From Sinorhizobium meliloti 4H41 (GTDB taxonomy: Bacteria > Pseudomonadota > Alphaproteobacteria > Rhizobiales > Rhizobiaceae): a DNA stretch of 42,205 nt. Of this stretch, positions 16,707 to 28,383 are shown in pieces. The notes under the pieces were generated by a model. The model saw only the letters and a list, made by a program, of their open reading frames with translations, did no database searches and was not told the origin of the DNA. The position numbers were made by a program, and so were the translations under genes. The stretch is from positions 1 through 42,205 of the forward strand of contig NZ_AQWP01000016.1 of assembly GCF_000375585.1 (NCBI RefSeq), read 5' to 3'. The number at the start of each line of letters is the position of its first letter. Position 1 is the stretch's first letter.

Positions 16707-17538
16707 AGGCAAGGTTGCCGTGGTGACCGGCGCCGGCGCCGGCATCGGCAAGGCATGCGCGCTCGCCATCGCGCGGGAGGGGGGCCGAGTGGTGGTGGCT
16801 GACATTGATGGCTCGGCGGCCATCGCCTGCACCGCGCAGATCGCGGCCGAAGCGGGCCAGGCGCTTGCCCTGGCCATGGACATCGCAGATGCGCAGGAGG
16901 TGGCCGCGCTATTCGAGACGGCGGAGCGGCACTTTGGTGGGGTCGACCTGCTGGTGAACAACGCGAGCGCCATGCATCTGACCCCGCGCGACCGCGCGAT
17001 CCTCGATCTGGACCTGGCGGTTTGGGATGAGACGATGGCGACTAATCTGCGTGGCACGCTGCTCTGCTGCCGGCAGGCCATCCCACGGATGATAGCCCGT
17101 GGCGGTGGCGCGATCGTCAACATGTCGTCGTGCCAGGGGCTCAGCGGTGACACCGCGCAGACGTCCTACGCCGCGTCGAAGGCGGCGATGAACATGCTGT
17201 CGGCCTCGCTCGCCACCCAGTACGGTCACGCGCAGATCCGCTGCAACGCGGTTGCGCCGGGTCTTATCATGACCGAACGGCTCCTCGCCAAGCTGGACGA
17301 GTGCATGCAACGGCATCTGCGCCGGCAGCAGCTCCTGCCGCGCGTCGGCCGCCCCGAGGACGTGGCCGCGCTGGTGGCTTTCCTGCTCTCCGACGATGCT
17401 GCGTTCATCACCGGCCAGGTCGTGTGCATCGACGGCGGCATGCTGACGCATGTGCCGACATACGCCGATGGTGGCAACAGCCGCGCCGCGCGGCCCGCCG
17501 GCGACACCGCCGAAGCGGCCGCTGCGCCAGGGAGGTGA
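16693..17538 (+). CDS. Short-chain dehydrogenase SDR, GA12-aldehyde oxidation
   Basis: A 281-residue classical SDR. The cofactor motif is TGAGAGIG near residues 12-19, followed by ADIDG with acidic residues that favour NAD(H). NNAS, the catalytic Ser in NMSSCQG (145/146) and YAASK (Y159, K163) are all present. The C-terminal FITGQVVCIDGGM is standard; the last ~30 residues (alanine/proline-rich) are an extension. In the characterised operon this enzyme converts GA12-aldehyde to GA12. I choose ATG 16693 because CAGGAGGA lies just before it. The TGA overlaps the ATG of cyp117. Confidence 0.92.
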   Translation: MGRFEGKVAVVTGAGAGIGKACALAIAREGGRVVVADIDGSAAIACTAQIAAEAGQALALAMDIADAQEVAALFETAERHFGGVDLLVNNASAMHLTPRDRAILDLDLAVWDETMATNLRGTLLCCRQAIPRMIARGGGAIVNMSSCQGLSGDTAQTSYAASKAAMNMLSASLATQYGHAQIRCNAVAPGLIMTERLLAKLDECMQRHLRRQQLLPRVGRPEDVAALVAFLLSDDAAFITGQVVCIDGGMLTHVPTYADGGNSRAARPAGDTAEAAAAPGR

Positions 17539-18881
17539 TGGACATGCTGCTCAACCCGCTGAACCGTCGGCACCGGCTGCGGTACGACATCCCGGTCATG
17601 CCCGGCGCCTTCCCCGTGGTCGGGCATCTTCCCGCCATCGTTTGTGACCTGCCGGGCCTGCTGCAGCGCGCGGAACGGACGCTGGGCAGCCACTTCTGGC
17701 TGGACTTCGGCCCTGCCGGACAGCTGATGACCTGCCTGGATCCGGATGCGTTCGCATTGCTCCGGCACAAGGACGTGTCCTCGGCGCTGATCGAAGAGAT
17801 CGCGCCCGAAATCCTTGGCGGAACGTTGGTCACTTTGGACGGTAGCGCGCACCGGCAAGCGCGCGATGGGATCAAGGCGGCGTTCCTGCCCAGGGGGCTG
17901 ACCGGGGCCGGCATTGGCGAGCTGTTCGAGCCCGTCATCCGGGCCCGGGTGCAGGCGTGGCGCGACAGCGGTGAAGTAACTATCCTGCCCGAAACCGGCG
18001 ACCTGATGCTCAAGCTTACCTTCATTCTCATGGGCATCCCCGCCCAAGACCTGCCGGAGTGGCATCGCAAGTACCGGCAACTGCTGCAGTTGATGGTCGC
18101 GCCCCCGGTCGACCTGCCCGGAACGCCCTTGCGGCGCGGCCGCGCCGCCCGCGACTGGATCGACGCGCAGTCGCGCCAGTTCATCCGCAATGCGCGCGCG
18201 CATGCCGCGCGCACCGGGTTGATCAACGACATGGTGAGCGCCTTCGATCGCAGCGAAGACGCGCTCTCCGATGACGTCCTGGTCGCCAACATCCGCTTGC
18301 TGCTGCTTGCCGGTCACGAGACCACCGCCTCGACGATGGCCTGGATGGTGATCGAACTGGCGCGGCAACCTGAGCTGTGGGACGCCCTAGTCGAGGAGGC
18401 GCAAGGCGTGGGCGCGGTGCCGACCCGGCACGCGGACCTGGCGCAGTGCCCGGTCGCCGAGGCGCTGTTCCGCGAGACGCTGCGCATGCATCCGGCGTCC
18501 TCGCTCGTACCGCGTCGCGCGACGCAGGAATTACAACTCGGCCAGCGGCGCATTCCCGCGGGCACCAGTCTATGCATCCCGCTGCTGCATTTCTCGACCT
18601 CGGCGCTGCTGCACGAGGCGCCTGATCAGTTCCGCCTGGCGCGGTGGCTGCAACGCACGGGGCCGATCAGGCCGGTGGACATGCTGCAGTTCGGCAGCGG
18701 CCCACACGTTTGCATCGGCTACCACCTGGTATGTCTGGAACTGGTGCAGTTCAGCATCGCCTTGGCCCTGACCATGCACAAGGGCGGGGTGCGGCCGCGG
18801 TTGCTGAACGACGCCGAAAAAGGCCGGCGCTATTACCCGACAGCACAACCCTCCATGAAAATCCGCATCGGATTCTCATGA
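17538..18881 (+). CDS. cyp117: Cytochrome P450 CYP117, ent-kaurene oxidase
   Basis: A P450 of 447 residues. I-helix AGHETTAST, ExxR in RETLRMHPASS, and haem loop FGSGPHVCIGYHLVC with Cys392. The characterised enzyme oxidises ent-kaurene to ent-kaurenoic acid and then hydroxylates C-7. Two starts are possible: ATG 17538, overlapping the SDR stop, or ATG 17544, which is better spaced (eight bases) from GGAGG at 17531. An N-terminal membrane anchor, as found in plant kaurene oxidases, is absent. The stop codon overlaps an ATG in the frame of the next gene. Confidence 0.93.
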   Translation: MDMLLNPLNRRHRLRYDIPVMPGAFPVVGHLPAIVCDLPGLLQRAERTLGSHFWLDFGPAGQLMTCLDPDAFALLRHKDVSSALIEEIAPEILGGTLVTLDGSAHRQARDGIKAAFLPRGLTGAGIGELFEPVIRARVQAWRDSGEVTILPETGDLMLKLTFILMGIPAQDLPEWHRKYRQLLQLMVAPPVDLPGTPLRRGRAARDWIDAQSRQFIRNARAHAARTGLINDMVSAFDRSEDALSDDVLVANIRLLLLAGHETTASTMAWMVIELARQPELWDALVEEAQGVGAVPTRHADLAQCPVAEALFRETLRMHPASSLVPRRATQELQLGQRRIPAGTSLCIPLLHFSTSALLHEAPDQFRLARWLQRTGPIRPVDMLQFGSGPHVCIGYHLVCLELVQFSIALALTMHKGGVRPRLLNDAEKGRRYYPTAQPSMKIRIGFS

Positions 18882-18979
18882 GCTGGCATCGGTATACCCC
18901 GCCTGGCGTGGCAGCGGCAACACTGCAGAGGCTCGCCGCTCACCGCTCGCCCTGGCCGTCTCCTGCCAGGTACAAGGAC

Positions 18980-19987
18980 ATGAACAACATGCAGACTTTT
19001 TCGACGCTACACGACGACCGAACTGGCGTTTCCCCGCTTGGCGGATTGGGGGCGCAGGCGAGCGGTGGATCCGGCATGCTGCTGCCGGAGATCTGGATGC
19101 AGAACGGCGCAAAGCGGGTAGAACAGGCGCTGGCGCGTCTTCTTTGCCCCGGAGACGACGGTGAGACCGAGCTGATGGCGGCGATGCGCTACGCCACCTT
19201 GAATGGCGGGAAGCGCACCCGCGCCTTGCTCTGTATGGCTGCCGGCGCACTGGCCGACACGCCGGCGCACACGCTCGACGACGTCGGGGCCGCCATCGAG
19301 ATGATGCACGCCTGTACCCTTGTTCACGACGACCTACCCGCAATGGACGACGACGTGCTTCGCCGCGGCCTTCCGACCGTGCACGTCAAGTTCAGCGAAG
19401 CCACCGCGATTTTGGTCGGCGATGCGCTGCAGGCGCACGCCTTCCTGACCCTGGCGAGCTTGGATGCCCCGAGCGACAACCGTATCGCGCTCGTGCGCGA
19501 ACTGGCGCAGGCGGTATCCGCCGAGGGTGCCGCAGGCGGCCAGGCCATGGATCTGTCGCTGGTTGGAAAGCACGTCGAGCTGGACAGGATCGTGGCGATG
19601 CACCGGATGAAGACCGGAGCGCTAGTGCGCGCCTCCGTTCGCATGGGCGCGCTATGCAGCATCACGGAGGATGCCGCACACGCTGCCCTGTACGGAGCGC
19701 TCGATCGCTACAGCGCCTGTTTCGGCCTGGCGTTGCAGGTGGTCGACGACATTCTCGACGCGACAGCGGATCAAGCGACGTTAGGCAAGACCCCCGGCAA
19801 GGACGCGGCGGCGCATAAGCCGACCTGCGCGTCGATCATGGGGCTGCAGGAAGCGCGCCAGTTCGTGGCGGGTCTGTTGCGCGATGCCGGGGAGGCCATC
19901 GCCCCGCTGGGGCCGCGTGCGGAACCGTTGGTGCAGATGCTGCAGCGGGCCAACACCTATCTGGTCAAGCACACGCCATGCGCATGA
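18980..19987 (+). CDS. Geranylgeranyl diphosphate synthase
   Basis: A trans-isoprenyl diphosphate synthase of 335 residues. The first Asp-rich motif is DDLPAMDDD (D117, D118, D122) and the second DDILD (D256, D257, D260). GGKRTR for IPP binding and the KTG segment are present. It supplies GGPP to the diterpene cyclases. Starts are ambiguous: ATG 18878 overlaps the cyp117 stop (34 more residues of atypical, Pro/Arg-rich sequence), while ATG 18980 and 18989 follow AAGGA. No frameshift or missing catalytic residue is seen; some published rhizobial operons carry a defective copy. Confidence 0.92.
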   Translation: MNNMQTFSTLHDDRTGVSPLGGLGAQASGGSGMLLPEIWMQNGAKRVEQALARLLCPGDDGETELMAAMRYATLNGGKRTRALLCMAAGALADTPAHTLDDVGAAIEMMHACTLVHDDLPAMDDDVLRRGLPTVHVKFSEATAILVGDALQAHAFLTLASLDAPSDNRIALVRELAQAVSAEGAAGGQAMDLSLVGKHVELDRIVAMHRMKTGALVRASVRMGALCSITEDAAHAALYGALDRYSACFGLALQVVDDILDATADQATLGKTPGKDAAAHKPTCASIMGLQEARQFVAGLLRDAGEAIAPLGPRAEPLVQMLQRANTYLVKHTPCA

Positions 19988-20213
19988 GTGAGCCCGTCCG
20001 CATAGAGTCGCCCCTGTGCCGCTGCGATTGGCCGGCAGCAGCGGTGCATAGTGCTCTATGTCCGAGTCCGCGACGCCGGTCACAGCGGTTGCCCCGGAAG
20101 GCCGCGCGCGCTCGCAAGCCTATCGGGACCGGCGCCAGCATCGGGGTCGGCGACCTGCGCGACGTCTGCCCGAGCTTGGTTCCTGTCAACCGTCTGCAGA
20201 AGGAACATTCGGC

Positions 20214-22663
<2,450 letters not shown>

Positions 22664-22747
22664 ACGCGGGGAGGCGGCGGCGTGCGCGCGCTGCCGTCGG
22701 TCCGATCCGACGCAGCGCCGTCGCCCGATGCGACGGATGGAGCGAGC

Positions 22748-23833
22748 ATGAGCGACACCGCCCTGAGCCGGCGCAAGGACGACCATCTGGACATCGTGCT
22801 GGATCGGCGAACGGCGCCGGCCACGGTCGGCGCCGGCTGGGAGTACATCCGTTTCGAACACTGCGCATTGCCCGAGTTGGACCTGACGCAGATCGACCTG
22901 CGCGCCTCGCTGCTGGGCAAGACCATGCGCGCGCCGCTGCTGATCAGCTCCATGACCGGCGGCATGCCACGCGCCGAGGCCATCAACCGGCATCTGAGCG
23001 AGGCAGCGCAAGCCTTGGGGATCGCCATGTGCGTCGGTTCGCAGCGCGTGAGCCTGCAATCCCGCAACTCCCAGGGGCTGACGCGCACGCTGCGCCGCCT
23101 GGCCCCAGACATTCCCTTGCTGGCTAATATCGGCGCAGCGCAACTGCGCGTGGCCGACGGCCTGGACCTGGCGCGCCGGGCGGTGGATGCGCTGGAGGCC
23201 GATGGACTCATCGTCCATCTCAATCCGCTGCAGGAAGCGGTACAGCCGGAGGGCGACCGCGACTGGCGCGGCGTCCTGGCGCAGATCGCTCGCGCCGCGC
23301 GCAGCGTGGGCGTACCAATCGTGGCCAAGGAAGTGGGGTCGGGCCTGTCCGCCTCGGTGGCCTGTGCGCTCGTCGAAGCGGGCGTGGCGGTGATCGATGT
23401 CGCCGGCGCCGGCGGCACCAGTTGGGCCGCGGTGGAGGGCGAGCGCGCCCGCGATGCCGCCGACCGTGCAGTGGCGATGGCGTTCGCCGATTGGGGGATT
23501 CCGACCCCGGCCAGCGTGCTGGCGGTACGTCGGGCGCTGCCAACGGTGAAGCTGATCGCGTCGGGCGGGATCCGCGACGGCGTCGACGTAGCCAAGGCCA
23601 TCCGCCTGGGCGCGGACATCGCCGGGCAGGCGGCCGGCGTGCTGCGCGCGGCGACGGTGTCCACCGAGGCGGTTGTCGCGCATTTCGAGATCGTCATCCG
23701 CCAGTTGGCCGTCGCCTGCTTCTGCACCGGCTCGGCTGATCTGGCGGCGTTGCGTCAGGCGCGCTTGTTGCCCTCGGCGCATCTGCCCGCCGGTCAATGC
23801 CGGCGTCGCCCGCACGTGGCGGCGGGCGCTTAG
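22748..23833 (+). CDS. idi: Type II isopentenyl-diphosphate delta-isomerase
   Basis: An FMN- and NADPH-dependent isomerase of 361 residues. It starts with [48 protein letters not shown] and ASGGIRDG form the flavin and substrate sites of type II Idi (Fni). It balances IPP and DMAPP for GGPP synthase. I use ATG 22748, preceded by GGAG; an ATG 22 codons earlier is open. The gene is the optional last gene of GA operons and is present and intact here. It follows ks by 84 bases. Confidence 0.94.
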   Translation: MSDTALSRRKDDHLDIVLDRRTAPATVGAGWEYIRFEHCALPELDLTQIDLRASLLGKTMRAPLLISSMTGGMPRAEAINRHLSEAAQALGIAMCVGSQRVSLQSRNSQGLTRTLRRLAPDIPLLANIGAAQLRVADGLDLARRAVDALEADGLIVHLNPLQEAVQPEGDRDWRGVLAQIARAARSVGVPIVAKEVGSGLSASVACALVEAGVAVIDVAGAGGTSWAAVEGERARDAADRAVAMAFADWGIPTPASVLAVRRALPTVKLIASGGIRDGVDVAKAIRLGADIAGQAAGVLRAATVSTEAVVAHFEIVIRQLAVACFCTGSADLAALRQARLLPSAHLPAGQCRRRPHVAAGA

Positions 23834-24184
23834 GAGGCTGCTGAAATAGCTACGCCAAAGATAGACTACTAATCCACGTTGGCGAGGCGGTTCGATGCGC
23901 GGGAACGATGGGTTCATGGAGCAGCTGTTCACGATGAAGCGGTTGGAGGATTTCGTTTCAGCCGATCATTCACTGCGCCCGATCCGCTGATGGTCAATGT
24001 AGCGCTGGTGCGGCTAGACGGCTTGTTTTCCGGCATGCACGCCTGCAGTGCCAAAGGCGGTCGCCCCAGCCTTGCGCCGGAGAAATTGCTGCGGGCCATG
24101 TTGTTGCAGGTGTTCTACCGCGTCCGTTCGAAGCGGCTGACGCTGGAGACGGACAAGGGCTATGACGCGGCCCGATTTCACTAA
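23834..24184 (+). pseudogene. Broken IS5-type transposase downstream of the GA operon
   Basis: Starting at ATG 23895 one frame reads MEQLFTMKRLEDFVSADHSL then RPIR and a stop. The neighbouring frame carries on as LMVNVALVRLDGLFSGMHAC, then GGRPSLAPEKLLRAMLLQVF and YRVRSKR. This is the well-known N-terminus of IS5-family transposases. It then jumps directly to LTLETDKGYDAARF, a piece from near the C-terminus, so the catalytic middle has been deleted. The element begins right after the idi stop and marks the 3' border of the high-G+C GA segment. Confidence 0.85.
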
Positions 24185-24379
24185 AGCGCGAAATTGAGCC
24201 TTGCCAACTCGTCGACTAGGCGGCGACAGCGGCGGGGTTCTGGCCCTCACCGTTGTAAAGAAACCTTCTTGCGCTTTGATATTCAGTTTATCGTCCTCAG
24301 ACCAGCGACACCGCCGACCCGATCGCTACCTATTTCTCACCGACGCAGGGCGGCCCTCACCAAAGGGATGCAGCTCGAC

Positions 24380-25666
24380 TCAGAAGCTAGACGGAGTCGC
24401 ATGCCCTTTCCCAACCAGTCTCGGAAGGGCCTTCCAGACCTTGTGAAAGGCTGCAGCGTAAAGTTCCATCACGTCGGCATCATTCGGCGGAGCAATCTCG
24501 GATATGTAGAACATCGTGTCCAAGAGTTTCATCGTATTTGGAAAGTCGGCAGCCCTCCAACTGTCGTGAATGTTGGGGAGATATTCGAACACGGGTTTCC
24601 TAAGCCAGACCCAAACGGGCACACCTTCAGCCTTGAGCAAGTTGACGATGAAATCCCTTCCTGCGGGGCCCGCGCTGAATCCGAGGGATTTCGGTTCGAT
24701 ACGAAGAGGAAAATTGAGCATTGACTGATGCTGATCCGACGGATTGAAGAGTGGGAGTAGTCCAGGAAGTTCCCTGATCATGCCCCATAGGAGCTGCCCG
24801 TTATGTCTTCGCTTCTGCAGTTGCGTGTCGAGATTCGGTATTCGCGTGTTTGCTATAGATGAGGAGAAAACGTTAGGACGATAATTATATCCTTGTGCGC
24901 AAGGGGAGAATATGCGCTCACCGTTTCGAGCTGAGCTCGCCAGTGACACGCGATCGACATGCTCGATCAGATTGCTGTCTTCCGTCAGGATGAATCCTAG
25001 CTCGCCCGACCCCAGATGCTTGGCCCCGTTTCCTGATAAGGCGAGTGCGTCGCTATCGAGGTGCGTTCCGTCGAAGATCGCTTTGGCAGCTGCGATTGTC
25101 TGGCAGACATCGTCAATCAGCGCGACACCTTGGGTACGCGCAGCTGATCTTGCATCGGGAACAAGAATGTTATTGCCAAAGAGATGAGTGGTGAGGAGTG
25201 CGGCGACATTCGGTGCGAGCTTTTCGGCGGTGGACTTTTGATCAATGCCGGCCAAATCTAGATCGACATCGACGAAGATCGGCCGCAGACCACAAATTGC
25301 TATTGGCCCGACCGCTCCGGGCCAATTCAGGGCTGCGGTAACCACGCGCTCGCCGCGGCTTTTGAAGTAATCGAGTGCAACGTGGATCGCCGCCGTACCA
25401 CTGCCGACGGCGCGCACCATCCACTTCCCGGTCCACATGGAGAGGTTTTGCTCCAACTCGGTCACAATCGGGTGGTTGACCCTATGATATTTCCCGCTCT
25501 CCACTACTGCGCGGAGAGCATCTAAATGCTTCTTCTGTGCGGCTGGCCAAGTCGTTATGCGCTCAGGGGAAAACACAGGATCGCCGCCAAAGAACGCCAG
25601 CTTCATTTCCGGGGAGGCCGAGCTGGCTTGGGTTGCATCCGTATCAATGCGGGCACGTTTATTCAT
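24380..25666 (-). CDS. DegT/DnrJ/EryC1-family PLP aminotransferase
   Basis: A 428-residue aminotransferase. After a 20-residue leader comes KLAFFGGDPVFSPERITTWP, the N-terminal style of sugar and scyllo-inosose aminotransferases (LALxGGxPV...PWP). PLP contacts are VGSGTAAIHVAL and ALIDDVCQ (Asp of the pyridine ring), with the Schiff-base Lys in LSGNGAKHLGSGELGF. It would transfer an amino group to a keto sugar or keto-inositol. The start at 25666 has CCGGAG eight bases away. The gene runs divergently from a ROK regulator, with an AT-rich palindrome about 95 bases upstream. It lies just beyond the GA segment. Confidence 0.88.
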   Translation of the reverse strand: MNKRARIDTDATQASSASPEMKLAFFGGDPVFSPERITTWPAAQKKHLDALRAVVESGKYHRVNHPIVTELEQNLSMWTGKWMVRAVGSGTAAIHVALDYFKSRGERVVTAALNWPGAVGPIAICGLRPIFVDVDLDLAGIDQKSTAEKLAPNVAALLTTHLFGNNILVPDARSAARTQGVALIDDVCQTIAAAKAIFDGTHLDSDALALSGNGAKHLGSGELGFILTEDSNLIEHVDRVSLASSARNGERIFSPCAQGYNYRPNVFSSSIANTRIPNLDTQLQKRRHNGQLLWGMIRELPGLLPLFNPSDQHQSMLNFPLRIEPKSLGFSAGPAGRDFIVNLLKAEGVPVWVWLRKPVFEYLPNIHDSWRAADFPNTMKLLDTMFYISEIAPPNDADVMELYAAAFHKVWKALPRLVGKGHATPSSF

Positions 25667-25761
25667 CCATTTCTCCGGTTAGATCAGGGAAGACGCAAGT
25701 CATTCTGTCGGCGACATAAAGTACGATAAAACATGCTCATGCCAGTTCAACTGAGTCTAAG

Positions 25762-25784
25762 AAATATATTTTAGAATATACTTT
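25762..25784. promoter_or_regulatory. AT-rich palindromic operator candidate, copy B
   Basis: AAATATATT-TTAG-AATATACTT is a dyad with one mismatch out of nine pairs. It is the same element as at 11082-11104 and the flanking bases are partly shared as well. It lies 96 bases upstream of the aminotransferase start, a normal operator distance, in the region between that gene and the divergent ROK gene. Confidence 0.5.
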
Positions 25785-25787
25785 GAA

Positions 25788-26075
25788 TTATGTTCGCGTG
25801 AACTCTAAATTGCCGTCGTTTAGGCGAACAAATAGGAAGGCGTACAAAATGCGTTTGTCGTTCTGCCGTGCCCTTGTGCCGGACAGCATCCCGGGTGATC
25901 GGCTCGTGAAAAACTCAGTGACGTCTTCCGCGATGAAGACTGAACTGAACCATTTATCCACAGTTGTGGGCGGCAGATGCTGCAGCCGCTCTCCGCCTCG
26001 CGCGTCGGTCGAGGCACTTTCACGGAGGGGCGTCTGTGCGACCCTGGCAACGGATCAACCGCCATTCAGGTCATG
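25788..26075 (-). pseudogene. Unrecognised open frame, probably a gene remnant
   Basis: On the minus strand a frame without a clear start remains open for about 95 codons. It ends with TTVDKWFSSVFIAEDVTEFF and then RARQNDKRILYAFLFVRLND before a TAA at 25788-25790. The composition looks protein-like, but I recognise no family. It has no start codon with a ribosome-binding site, so it is probably the 3' end of a lost gene. The rest of the interval up to the ROK gene at 26327 holds nothing else I can name. Confidence 0.25.
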
Positions 26076-26326
26076 GAGCCCGAACAAAGCTCCCCAATAG
26101 CGGGATTGTCAAAGAGCTGGCGTGGTGTGTTTGGCGGGTAGAGCAGGCACGAAAAACCGCAGGCCGCGAAGGCAGTGGGGCGACCTCGTTATTCACAGCA
26201 CTTCAGGCGCTACCCGAGCTCTCGACCAATGACGGTCCATCAAACGAACGGTTGCCCAAGCCATCTTCCGTCTTTGCGAAGACCTGAGATGCGGGCAACA
26301 AACTTTTGGCGCAAGAGGATTACGCG

Positions 26327-27631
26327 ATGGATCTTCTGATAAGGCGACTAAGGGAACAAGACTTAGGCGAACATACGACGGCTCCTGGTGATCGTGACAG
26401 GGCCGGTTCCGTAGGGCTGGTTGAGGGAGGCCAAAGCCGTCATCGGTTGATGCCGGCTCAATCTCTAATTTCAGCGGGAACGTTAGGACCTGCAAATCGG
26501 GGGCGTCTACTACAAGCTTTATATGACATGGGCCCCTCTAGCAGAGCGGATCTCGCGCGCTTTACCGGGGCCAGTCGAGGAACCATCGGCGGGATTGTGC
26601 AACCTCTGCTCGATCAGCATATTCTCGCAGAGGGAGAAGCGATTCCGCCTAACCAAGCCGGGGGAAAACCGGCCACTAAATTGTGGTTCTCCAAAGAGGC
26701 CAAGCCTATATGTGCGGTTCTCCTGATGCATGATCGTGTGCATACGTGCTTAGTTTCGCTGGAGGGTGAGATCTATGCCAAGAATGTCGCGGAGGTGCCG
26801 CAAGCTCTGACGAGCGCTTCCGACGTGTTCCAGATTGTCAGCGGCTGTGTCGAAAGAACCATCACATCCGGTAGTTATCCAATCTTGGGGATCGGCGTTG
26901 CAGTTGCAGGAATGATCGATACGGAAACTGGTGCAATTGTACGCACCGACCTTGTGCCGTATCTCGACGGGTTTCCAATAAGAGCGGAGTTGACCAAAAA
27001 GTTTGGCGCTCCGGTCGTAGTCGACCAAGATGCCAGGGCGTTAATTGTTGGGGACCGATGGTTTGGCCAAGGGCGTGGCCGGAGAAACTTCGCCGTGGTT
27101 TACATCGGTGAGACTCTAAGAGGGGCACTGTTCCTGAACGGACATGTTCATCGGGGAACTGCGGGGGCAGGTGGCGAAATCGGTCATACAATCGTGGAGC
27201 TCAATGGTCGGGCATGCCACTGTGGGCGACGCGGATGTTGGGAAACAGTCGCAACGCTGGAGTGGTTAAGGGAGCAAGGTCAATCAAAAGGGCTGCCGCA
27301 AGCTCACGCGCTCAACGCCGAGCGTTTGGTGACACTAGCCGAGCAGGGCGTTAACGAGGCCGAGGACCTACTGCAAGAGTACGCATTCAATGTTTCGGTT
27401 GGGTTGGCTAATCTTCAGCATTTGATAGCACCAAACTGCATTATTCTTCATGGAGATGTCGTGCATGGGGGAAGGCGGATGCTCAGTCTGATCGAAAGAA
27501 ACTTTCGGGATCAGCTACTCGACCGTCCTGGTGACGAGATTATGCTAGCCCTTGGGGACAGGGAAAATGTGGCTGCCCTGCGAGGTGCAGCTGGACTCAT
27601 TCTCTCAGAACTGCTTAATTTCGTTATCTGA
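26327..27631 (+). CDS. ROK-family transcriptional regulator, paralogue of the one at 2222-3472
   Basis: A 434-residue ROK regulator. The winged helix reads GPANRGRLLQALYDMGPSSR then ADLARFTGASRGTIGGIVQP; the zinc motif is ACHCGRRGCWE after GGEIGH. It matches the first ROK protein along its whole length (for example VGDRWFGQGRGRRNFA against VGDRWFGPGRGQQTFA). Unlike that copy it keeps an Asp at the kinase-type position (DQDARA). I start at ATG 26327 because AGAGGA lies seven bases upstream. It is divergent from the aminotransferase and probably regulates it. Codon use is less G+C-rich than in the first copy. Confidence 0.9.
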   Translation: MDLLIRRLREQDLGEHTTAPGDRDRAGSVGLVEGGQSRHRLMPAQSLISAGTLGPANRGRLLQALYDMGPSSRADLARFTGASRGTIGGIVQPLLDQHILAEGEAIPPNQAGGKPATKLWFSKEAKPICAVLLMHDRVHTCLVSLEGEIYAKNVAEVPQALTSASDVFQIVSGCVERTITSGSYPILGIGVAVAGMIDTETGAIVRTDLVPYLDGFPIRAELTKKFGAPVVVDQDARALIVGDRWFGQGRGRRNFAVVYIGETLRGALFLNGHVHRGTAGAGGEIGHTIVELNGRACHCGRRGCWETVATLEWLREQGQSKGLPQAHALNAERLVTLAEQGVNEAEDLLQEYAFNVSVGLANLQHLIAPNCIILHGDVVHGGRRMLSLIERNFRDQLLDRPGDEIMLALGDRENVAALRGAAGLILSELLNFVI

Positions 27632-27786
27632 CCAATGAGCAAAGGCACTGTCACGTCTTCGGGATCGGAGCCCGCCTTATCTTATTGGAACCGTCGGAAC
27701 GTGCATTGCCCGATCCTCTAGTCTCCCGCTTAACCTCACATCCGCCTCACAAACCGTAGTCCTCCCGAGCCGAAGCTTTTGATGCT

Positions 27787-28383
27787 ATGAAAACACCATG
27801 GAAATTCCTTGTTAACTTGACGTCGCGGCGATCCTCGGCGAAAGCGCCAGACAGTTCGGATGGCTATGACACCGATCCCGAGGCTCTCGAGCGCAATGTG
27901 GCGCACACGTCAACACTTCCGACCAATTCGACGCAAGCTGTCAGCCAATCTGGTCACGCTGAGGACGTATCGGTGGATCAAGTGTCGGCCGCATCGGACG
28001 AGGCGAAAGTCGATGATGATATCGAGGAGGCAGAAAAGCCGCCGTTAGATTTTGAAGAGGCGCAACCCGCAGCGCGTCTCGAAGCAGATCATTCGGGGGG
28101 CAAAACGAATTCGACGGCGCCAACAAGCACGGCGGGCACAAAGTTGCCAAGGAAACCGGCAACAAAGGGTCGAGAAGGTAGGAAGAAAGCCAGGGCTGCT
28201 GCGCAGAACACCGCTTCAAAGAATGATAAAAGTGTGAAACCCCCATCCTCAAGAGATTTGTTCTTCCATGATGTGGCAACACTCGACGAGGAAATCAAGA
28301 TGCTTAGAACCCAGCTGGCTCGGAAGCTTTATCTGCAGAACGTTCAGCTTAAGAAGATGCTTGAGCGATTCGAAACTTCGTGA
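27787..28383 (+). CDS. Rhizobial hypothetical protein with low-complexity body and C-terminal coiled coil
   Basis: A 198-residue soluble protein of unknown function. It starts MKTPWKFLVNLTSRR. Residues ~20-110 are acidic and rich in Ser, Asp and Glu; ~115-155 are basic (KPATKGREGRKKARAAAQ). The C-terminus, SRDLFFHDVATLDEEIKMLR then LQNVQLKKMLERF, is a predicted coiled coil. I remember proteins with the same head (MKxPWKFLxxLxSRR) and tail as a common unnamed family on rhizobial symbiotic plasmids. The tail resembles that of SyrB-like regulators. No domain with a known activity is visible. Confidence 0.65.
   Translation: MKTPWKFLVNLTSRRSSAKAPDSSDGYDTDPEALERNVAHTSTLPTNSTQAVSQSGHAEDVSVDQVSAASDEAKVDDDIEEAEKPPLDFEEAQPAARLEADHSGGKTNSTAPTSTAGTKLPRKPATKGREGRKKARAAAQNTASKNDKSVKPPSSRDLFFHDVATLDEEIKMLRTQLARKLYLQNVQLKKMLERFETS

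Noticed and set aside
25954..25962. Perfect DnaA-box sequence TTATCCACA
   Set aside because: A single 9-mer without neighbours, an AT-rich unwinding element or a rep gene is not evidence for an origin.
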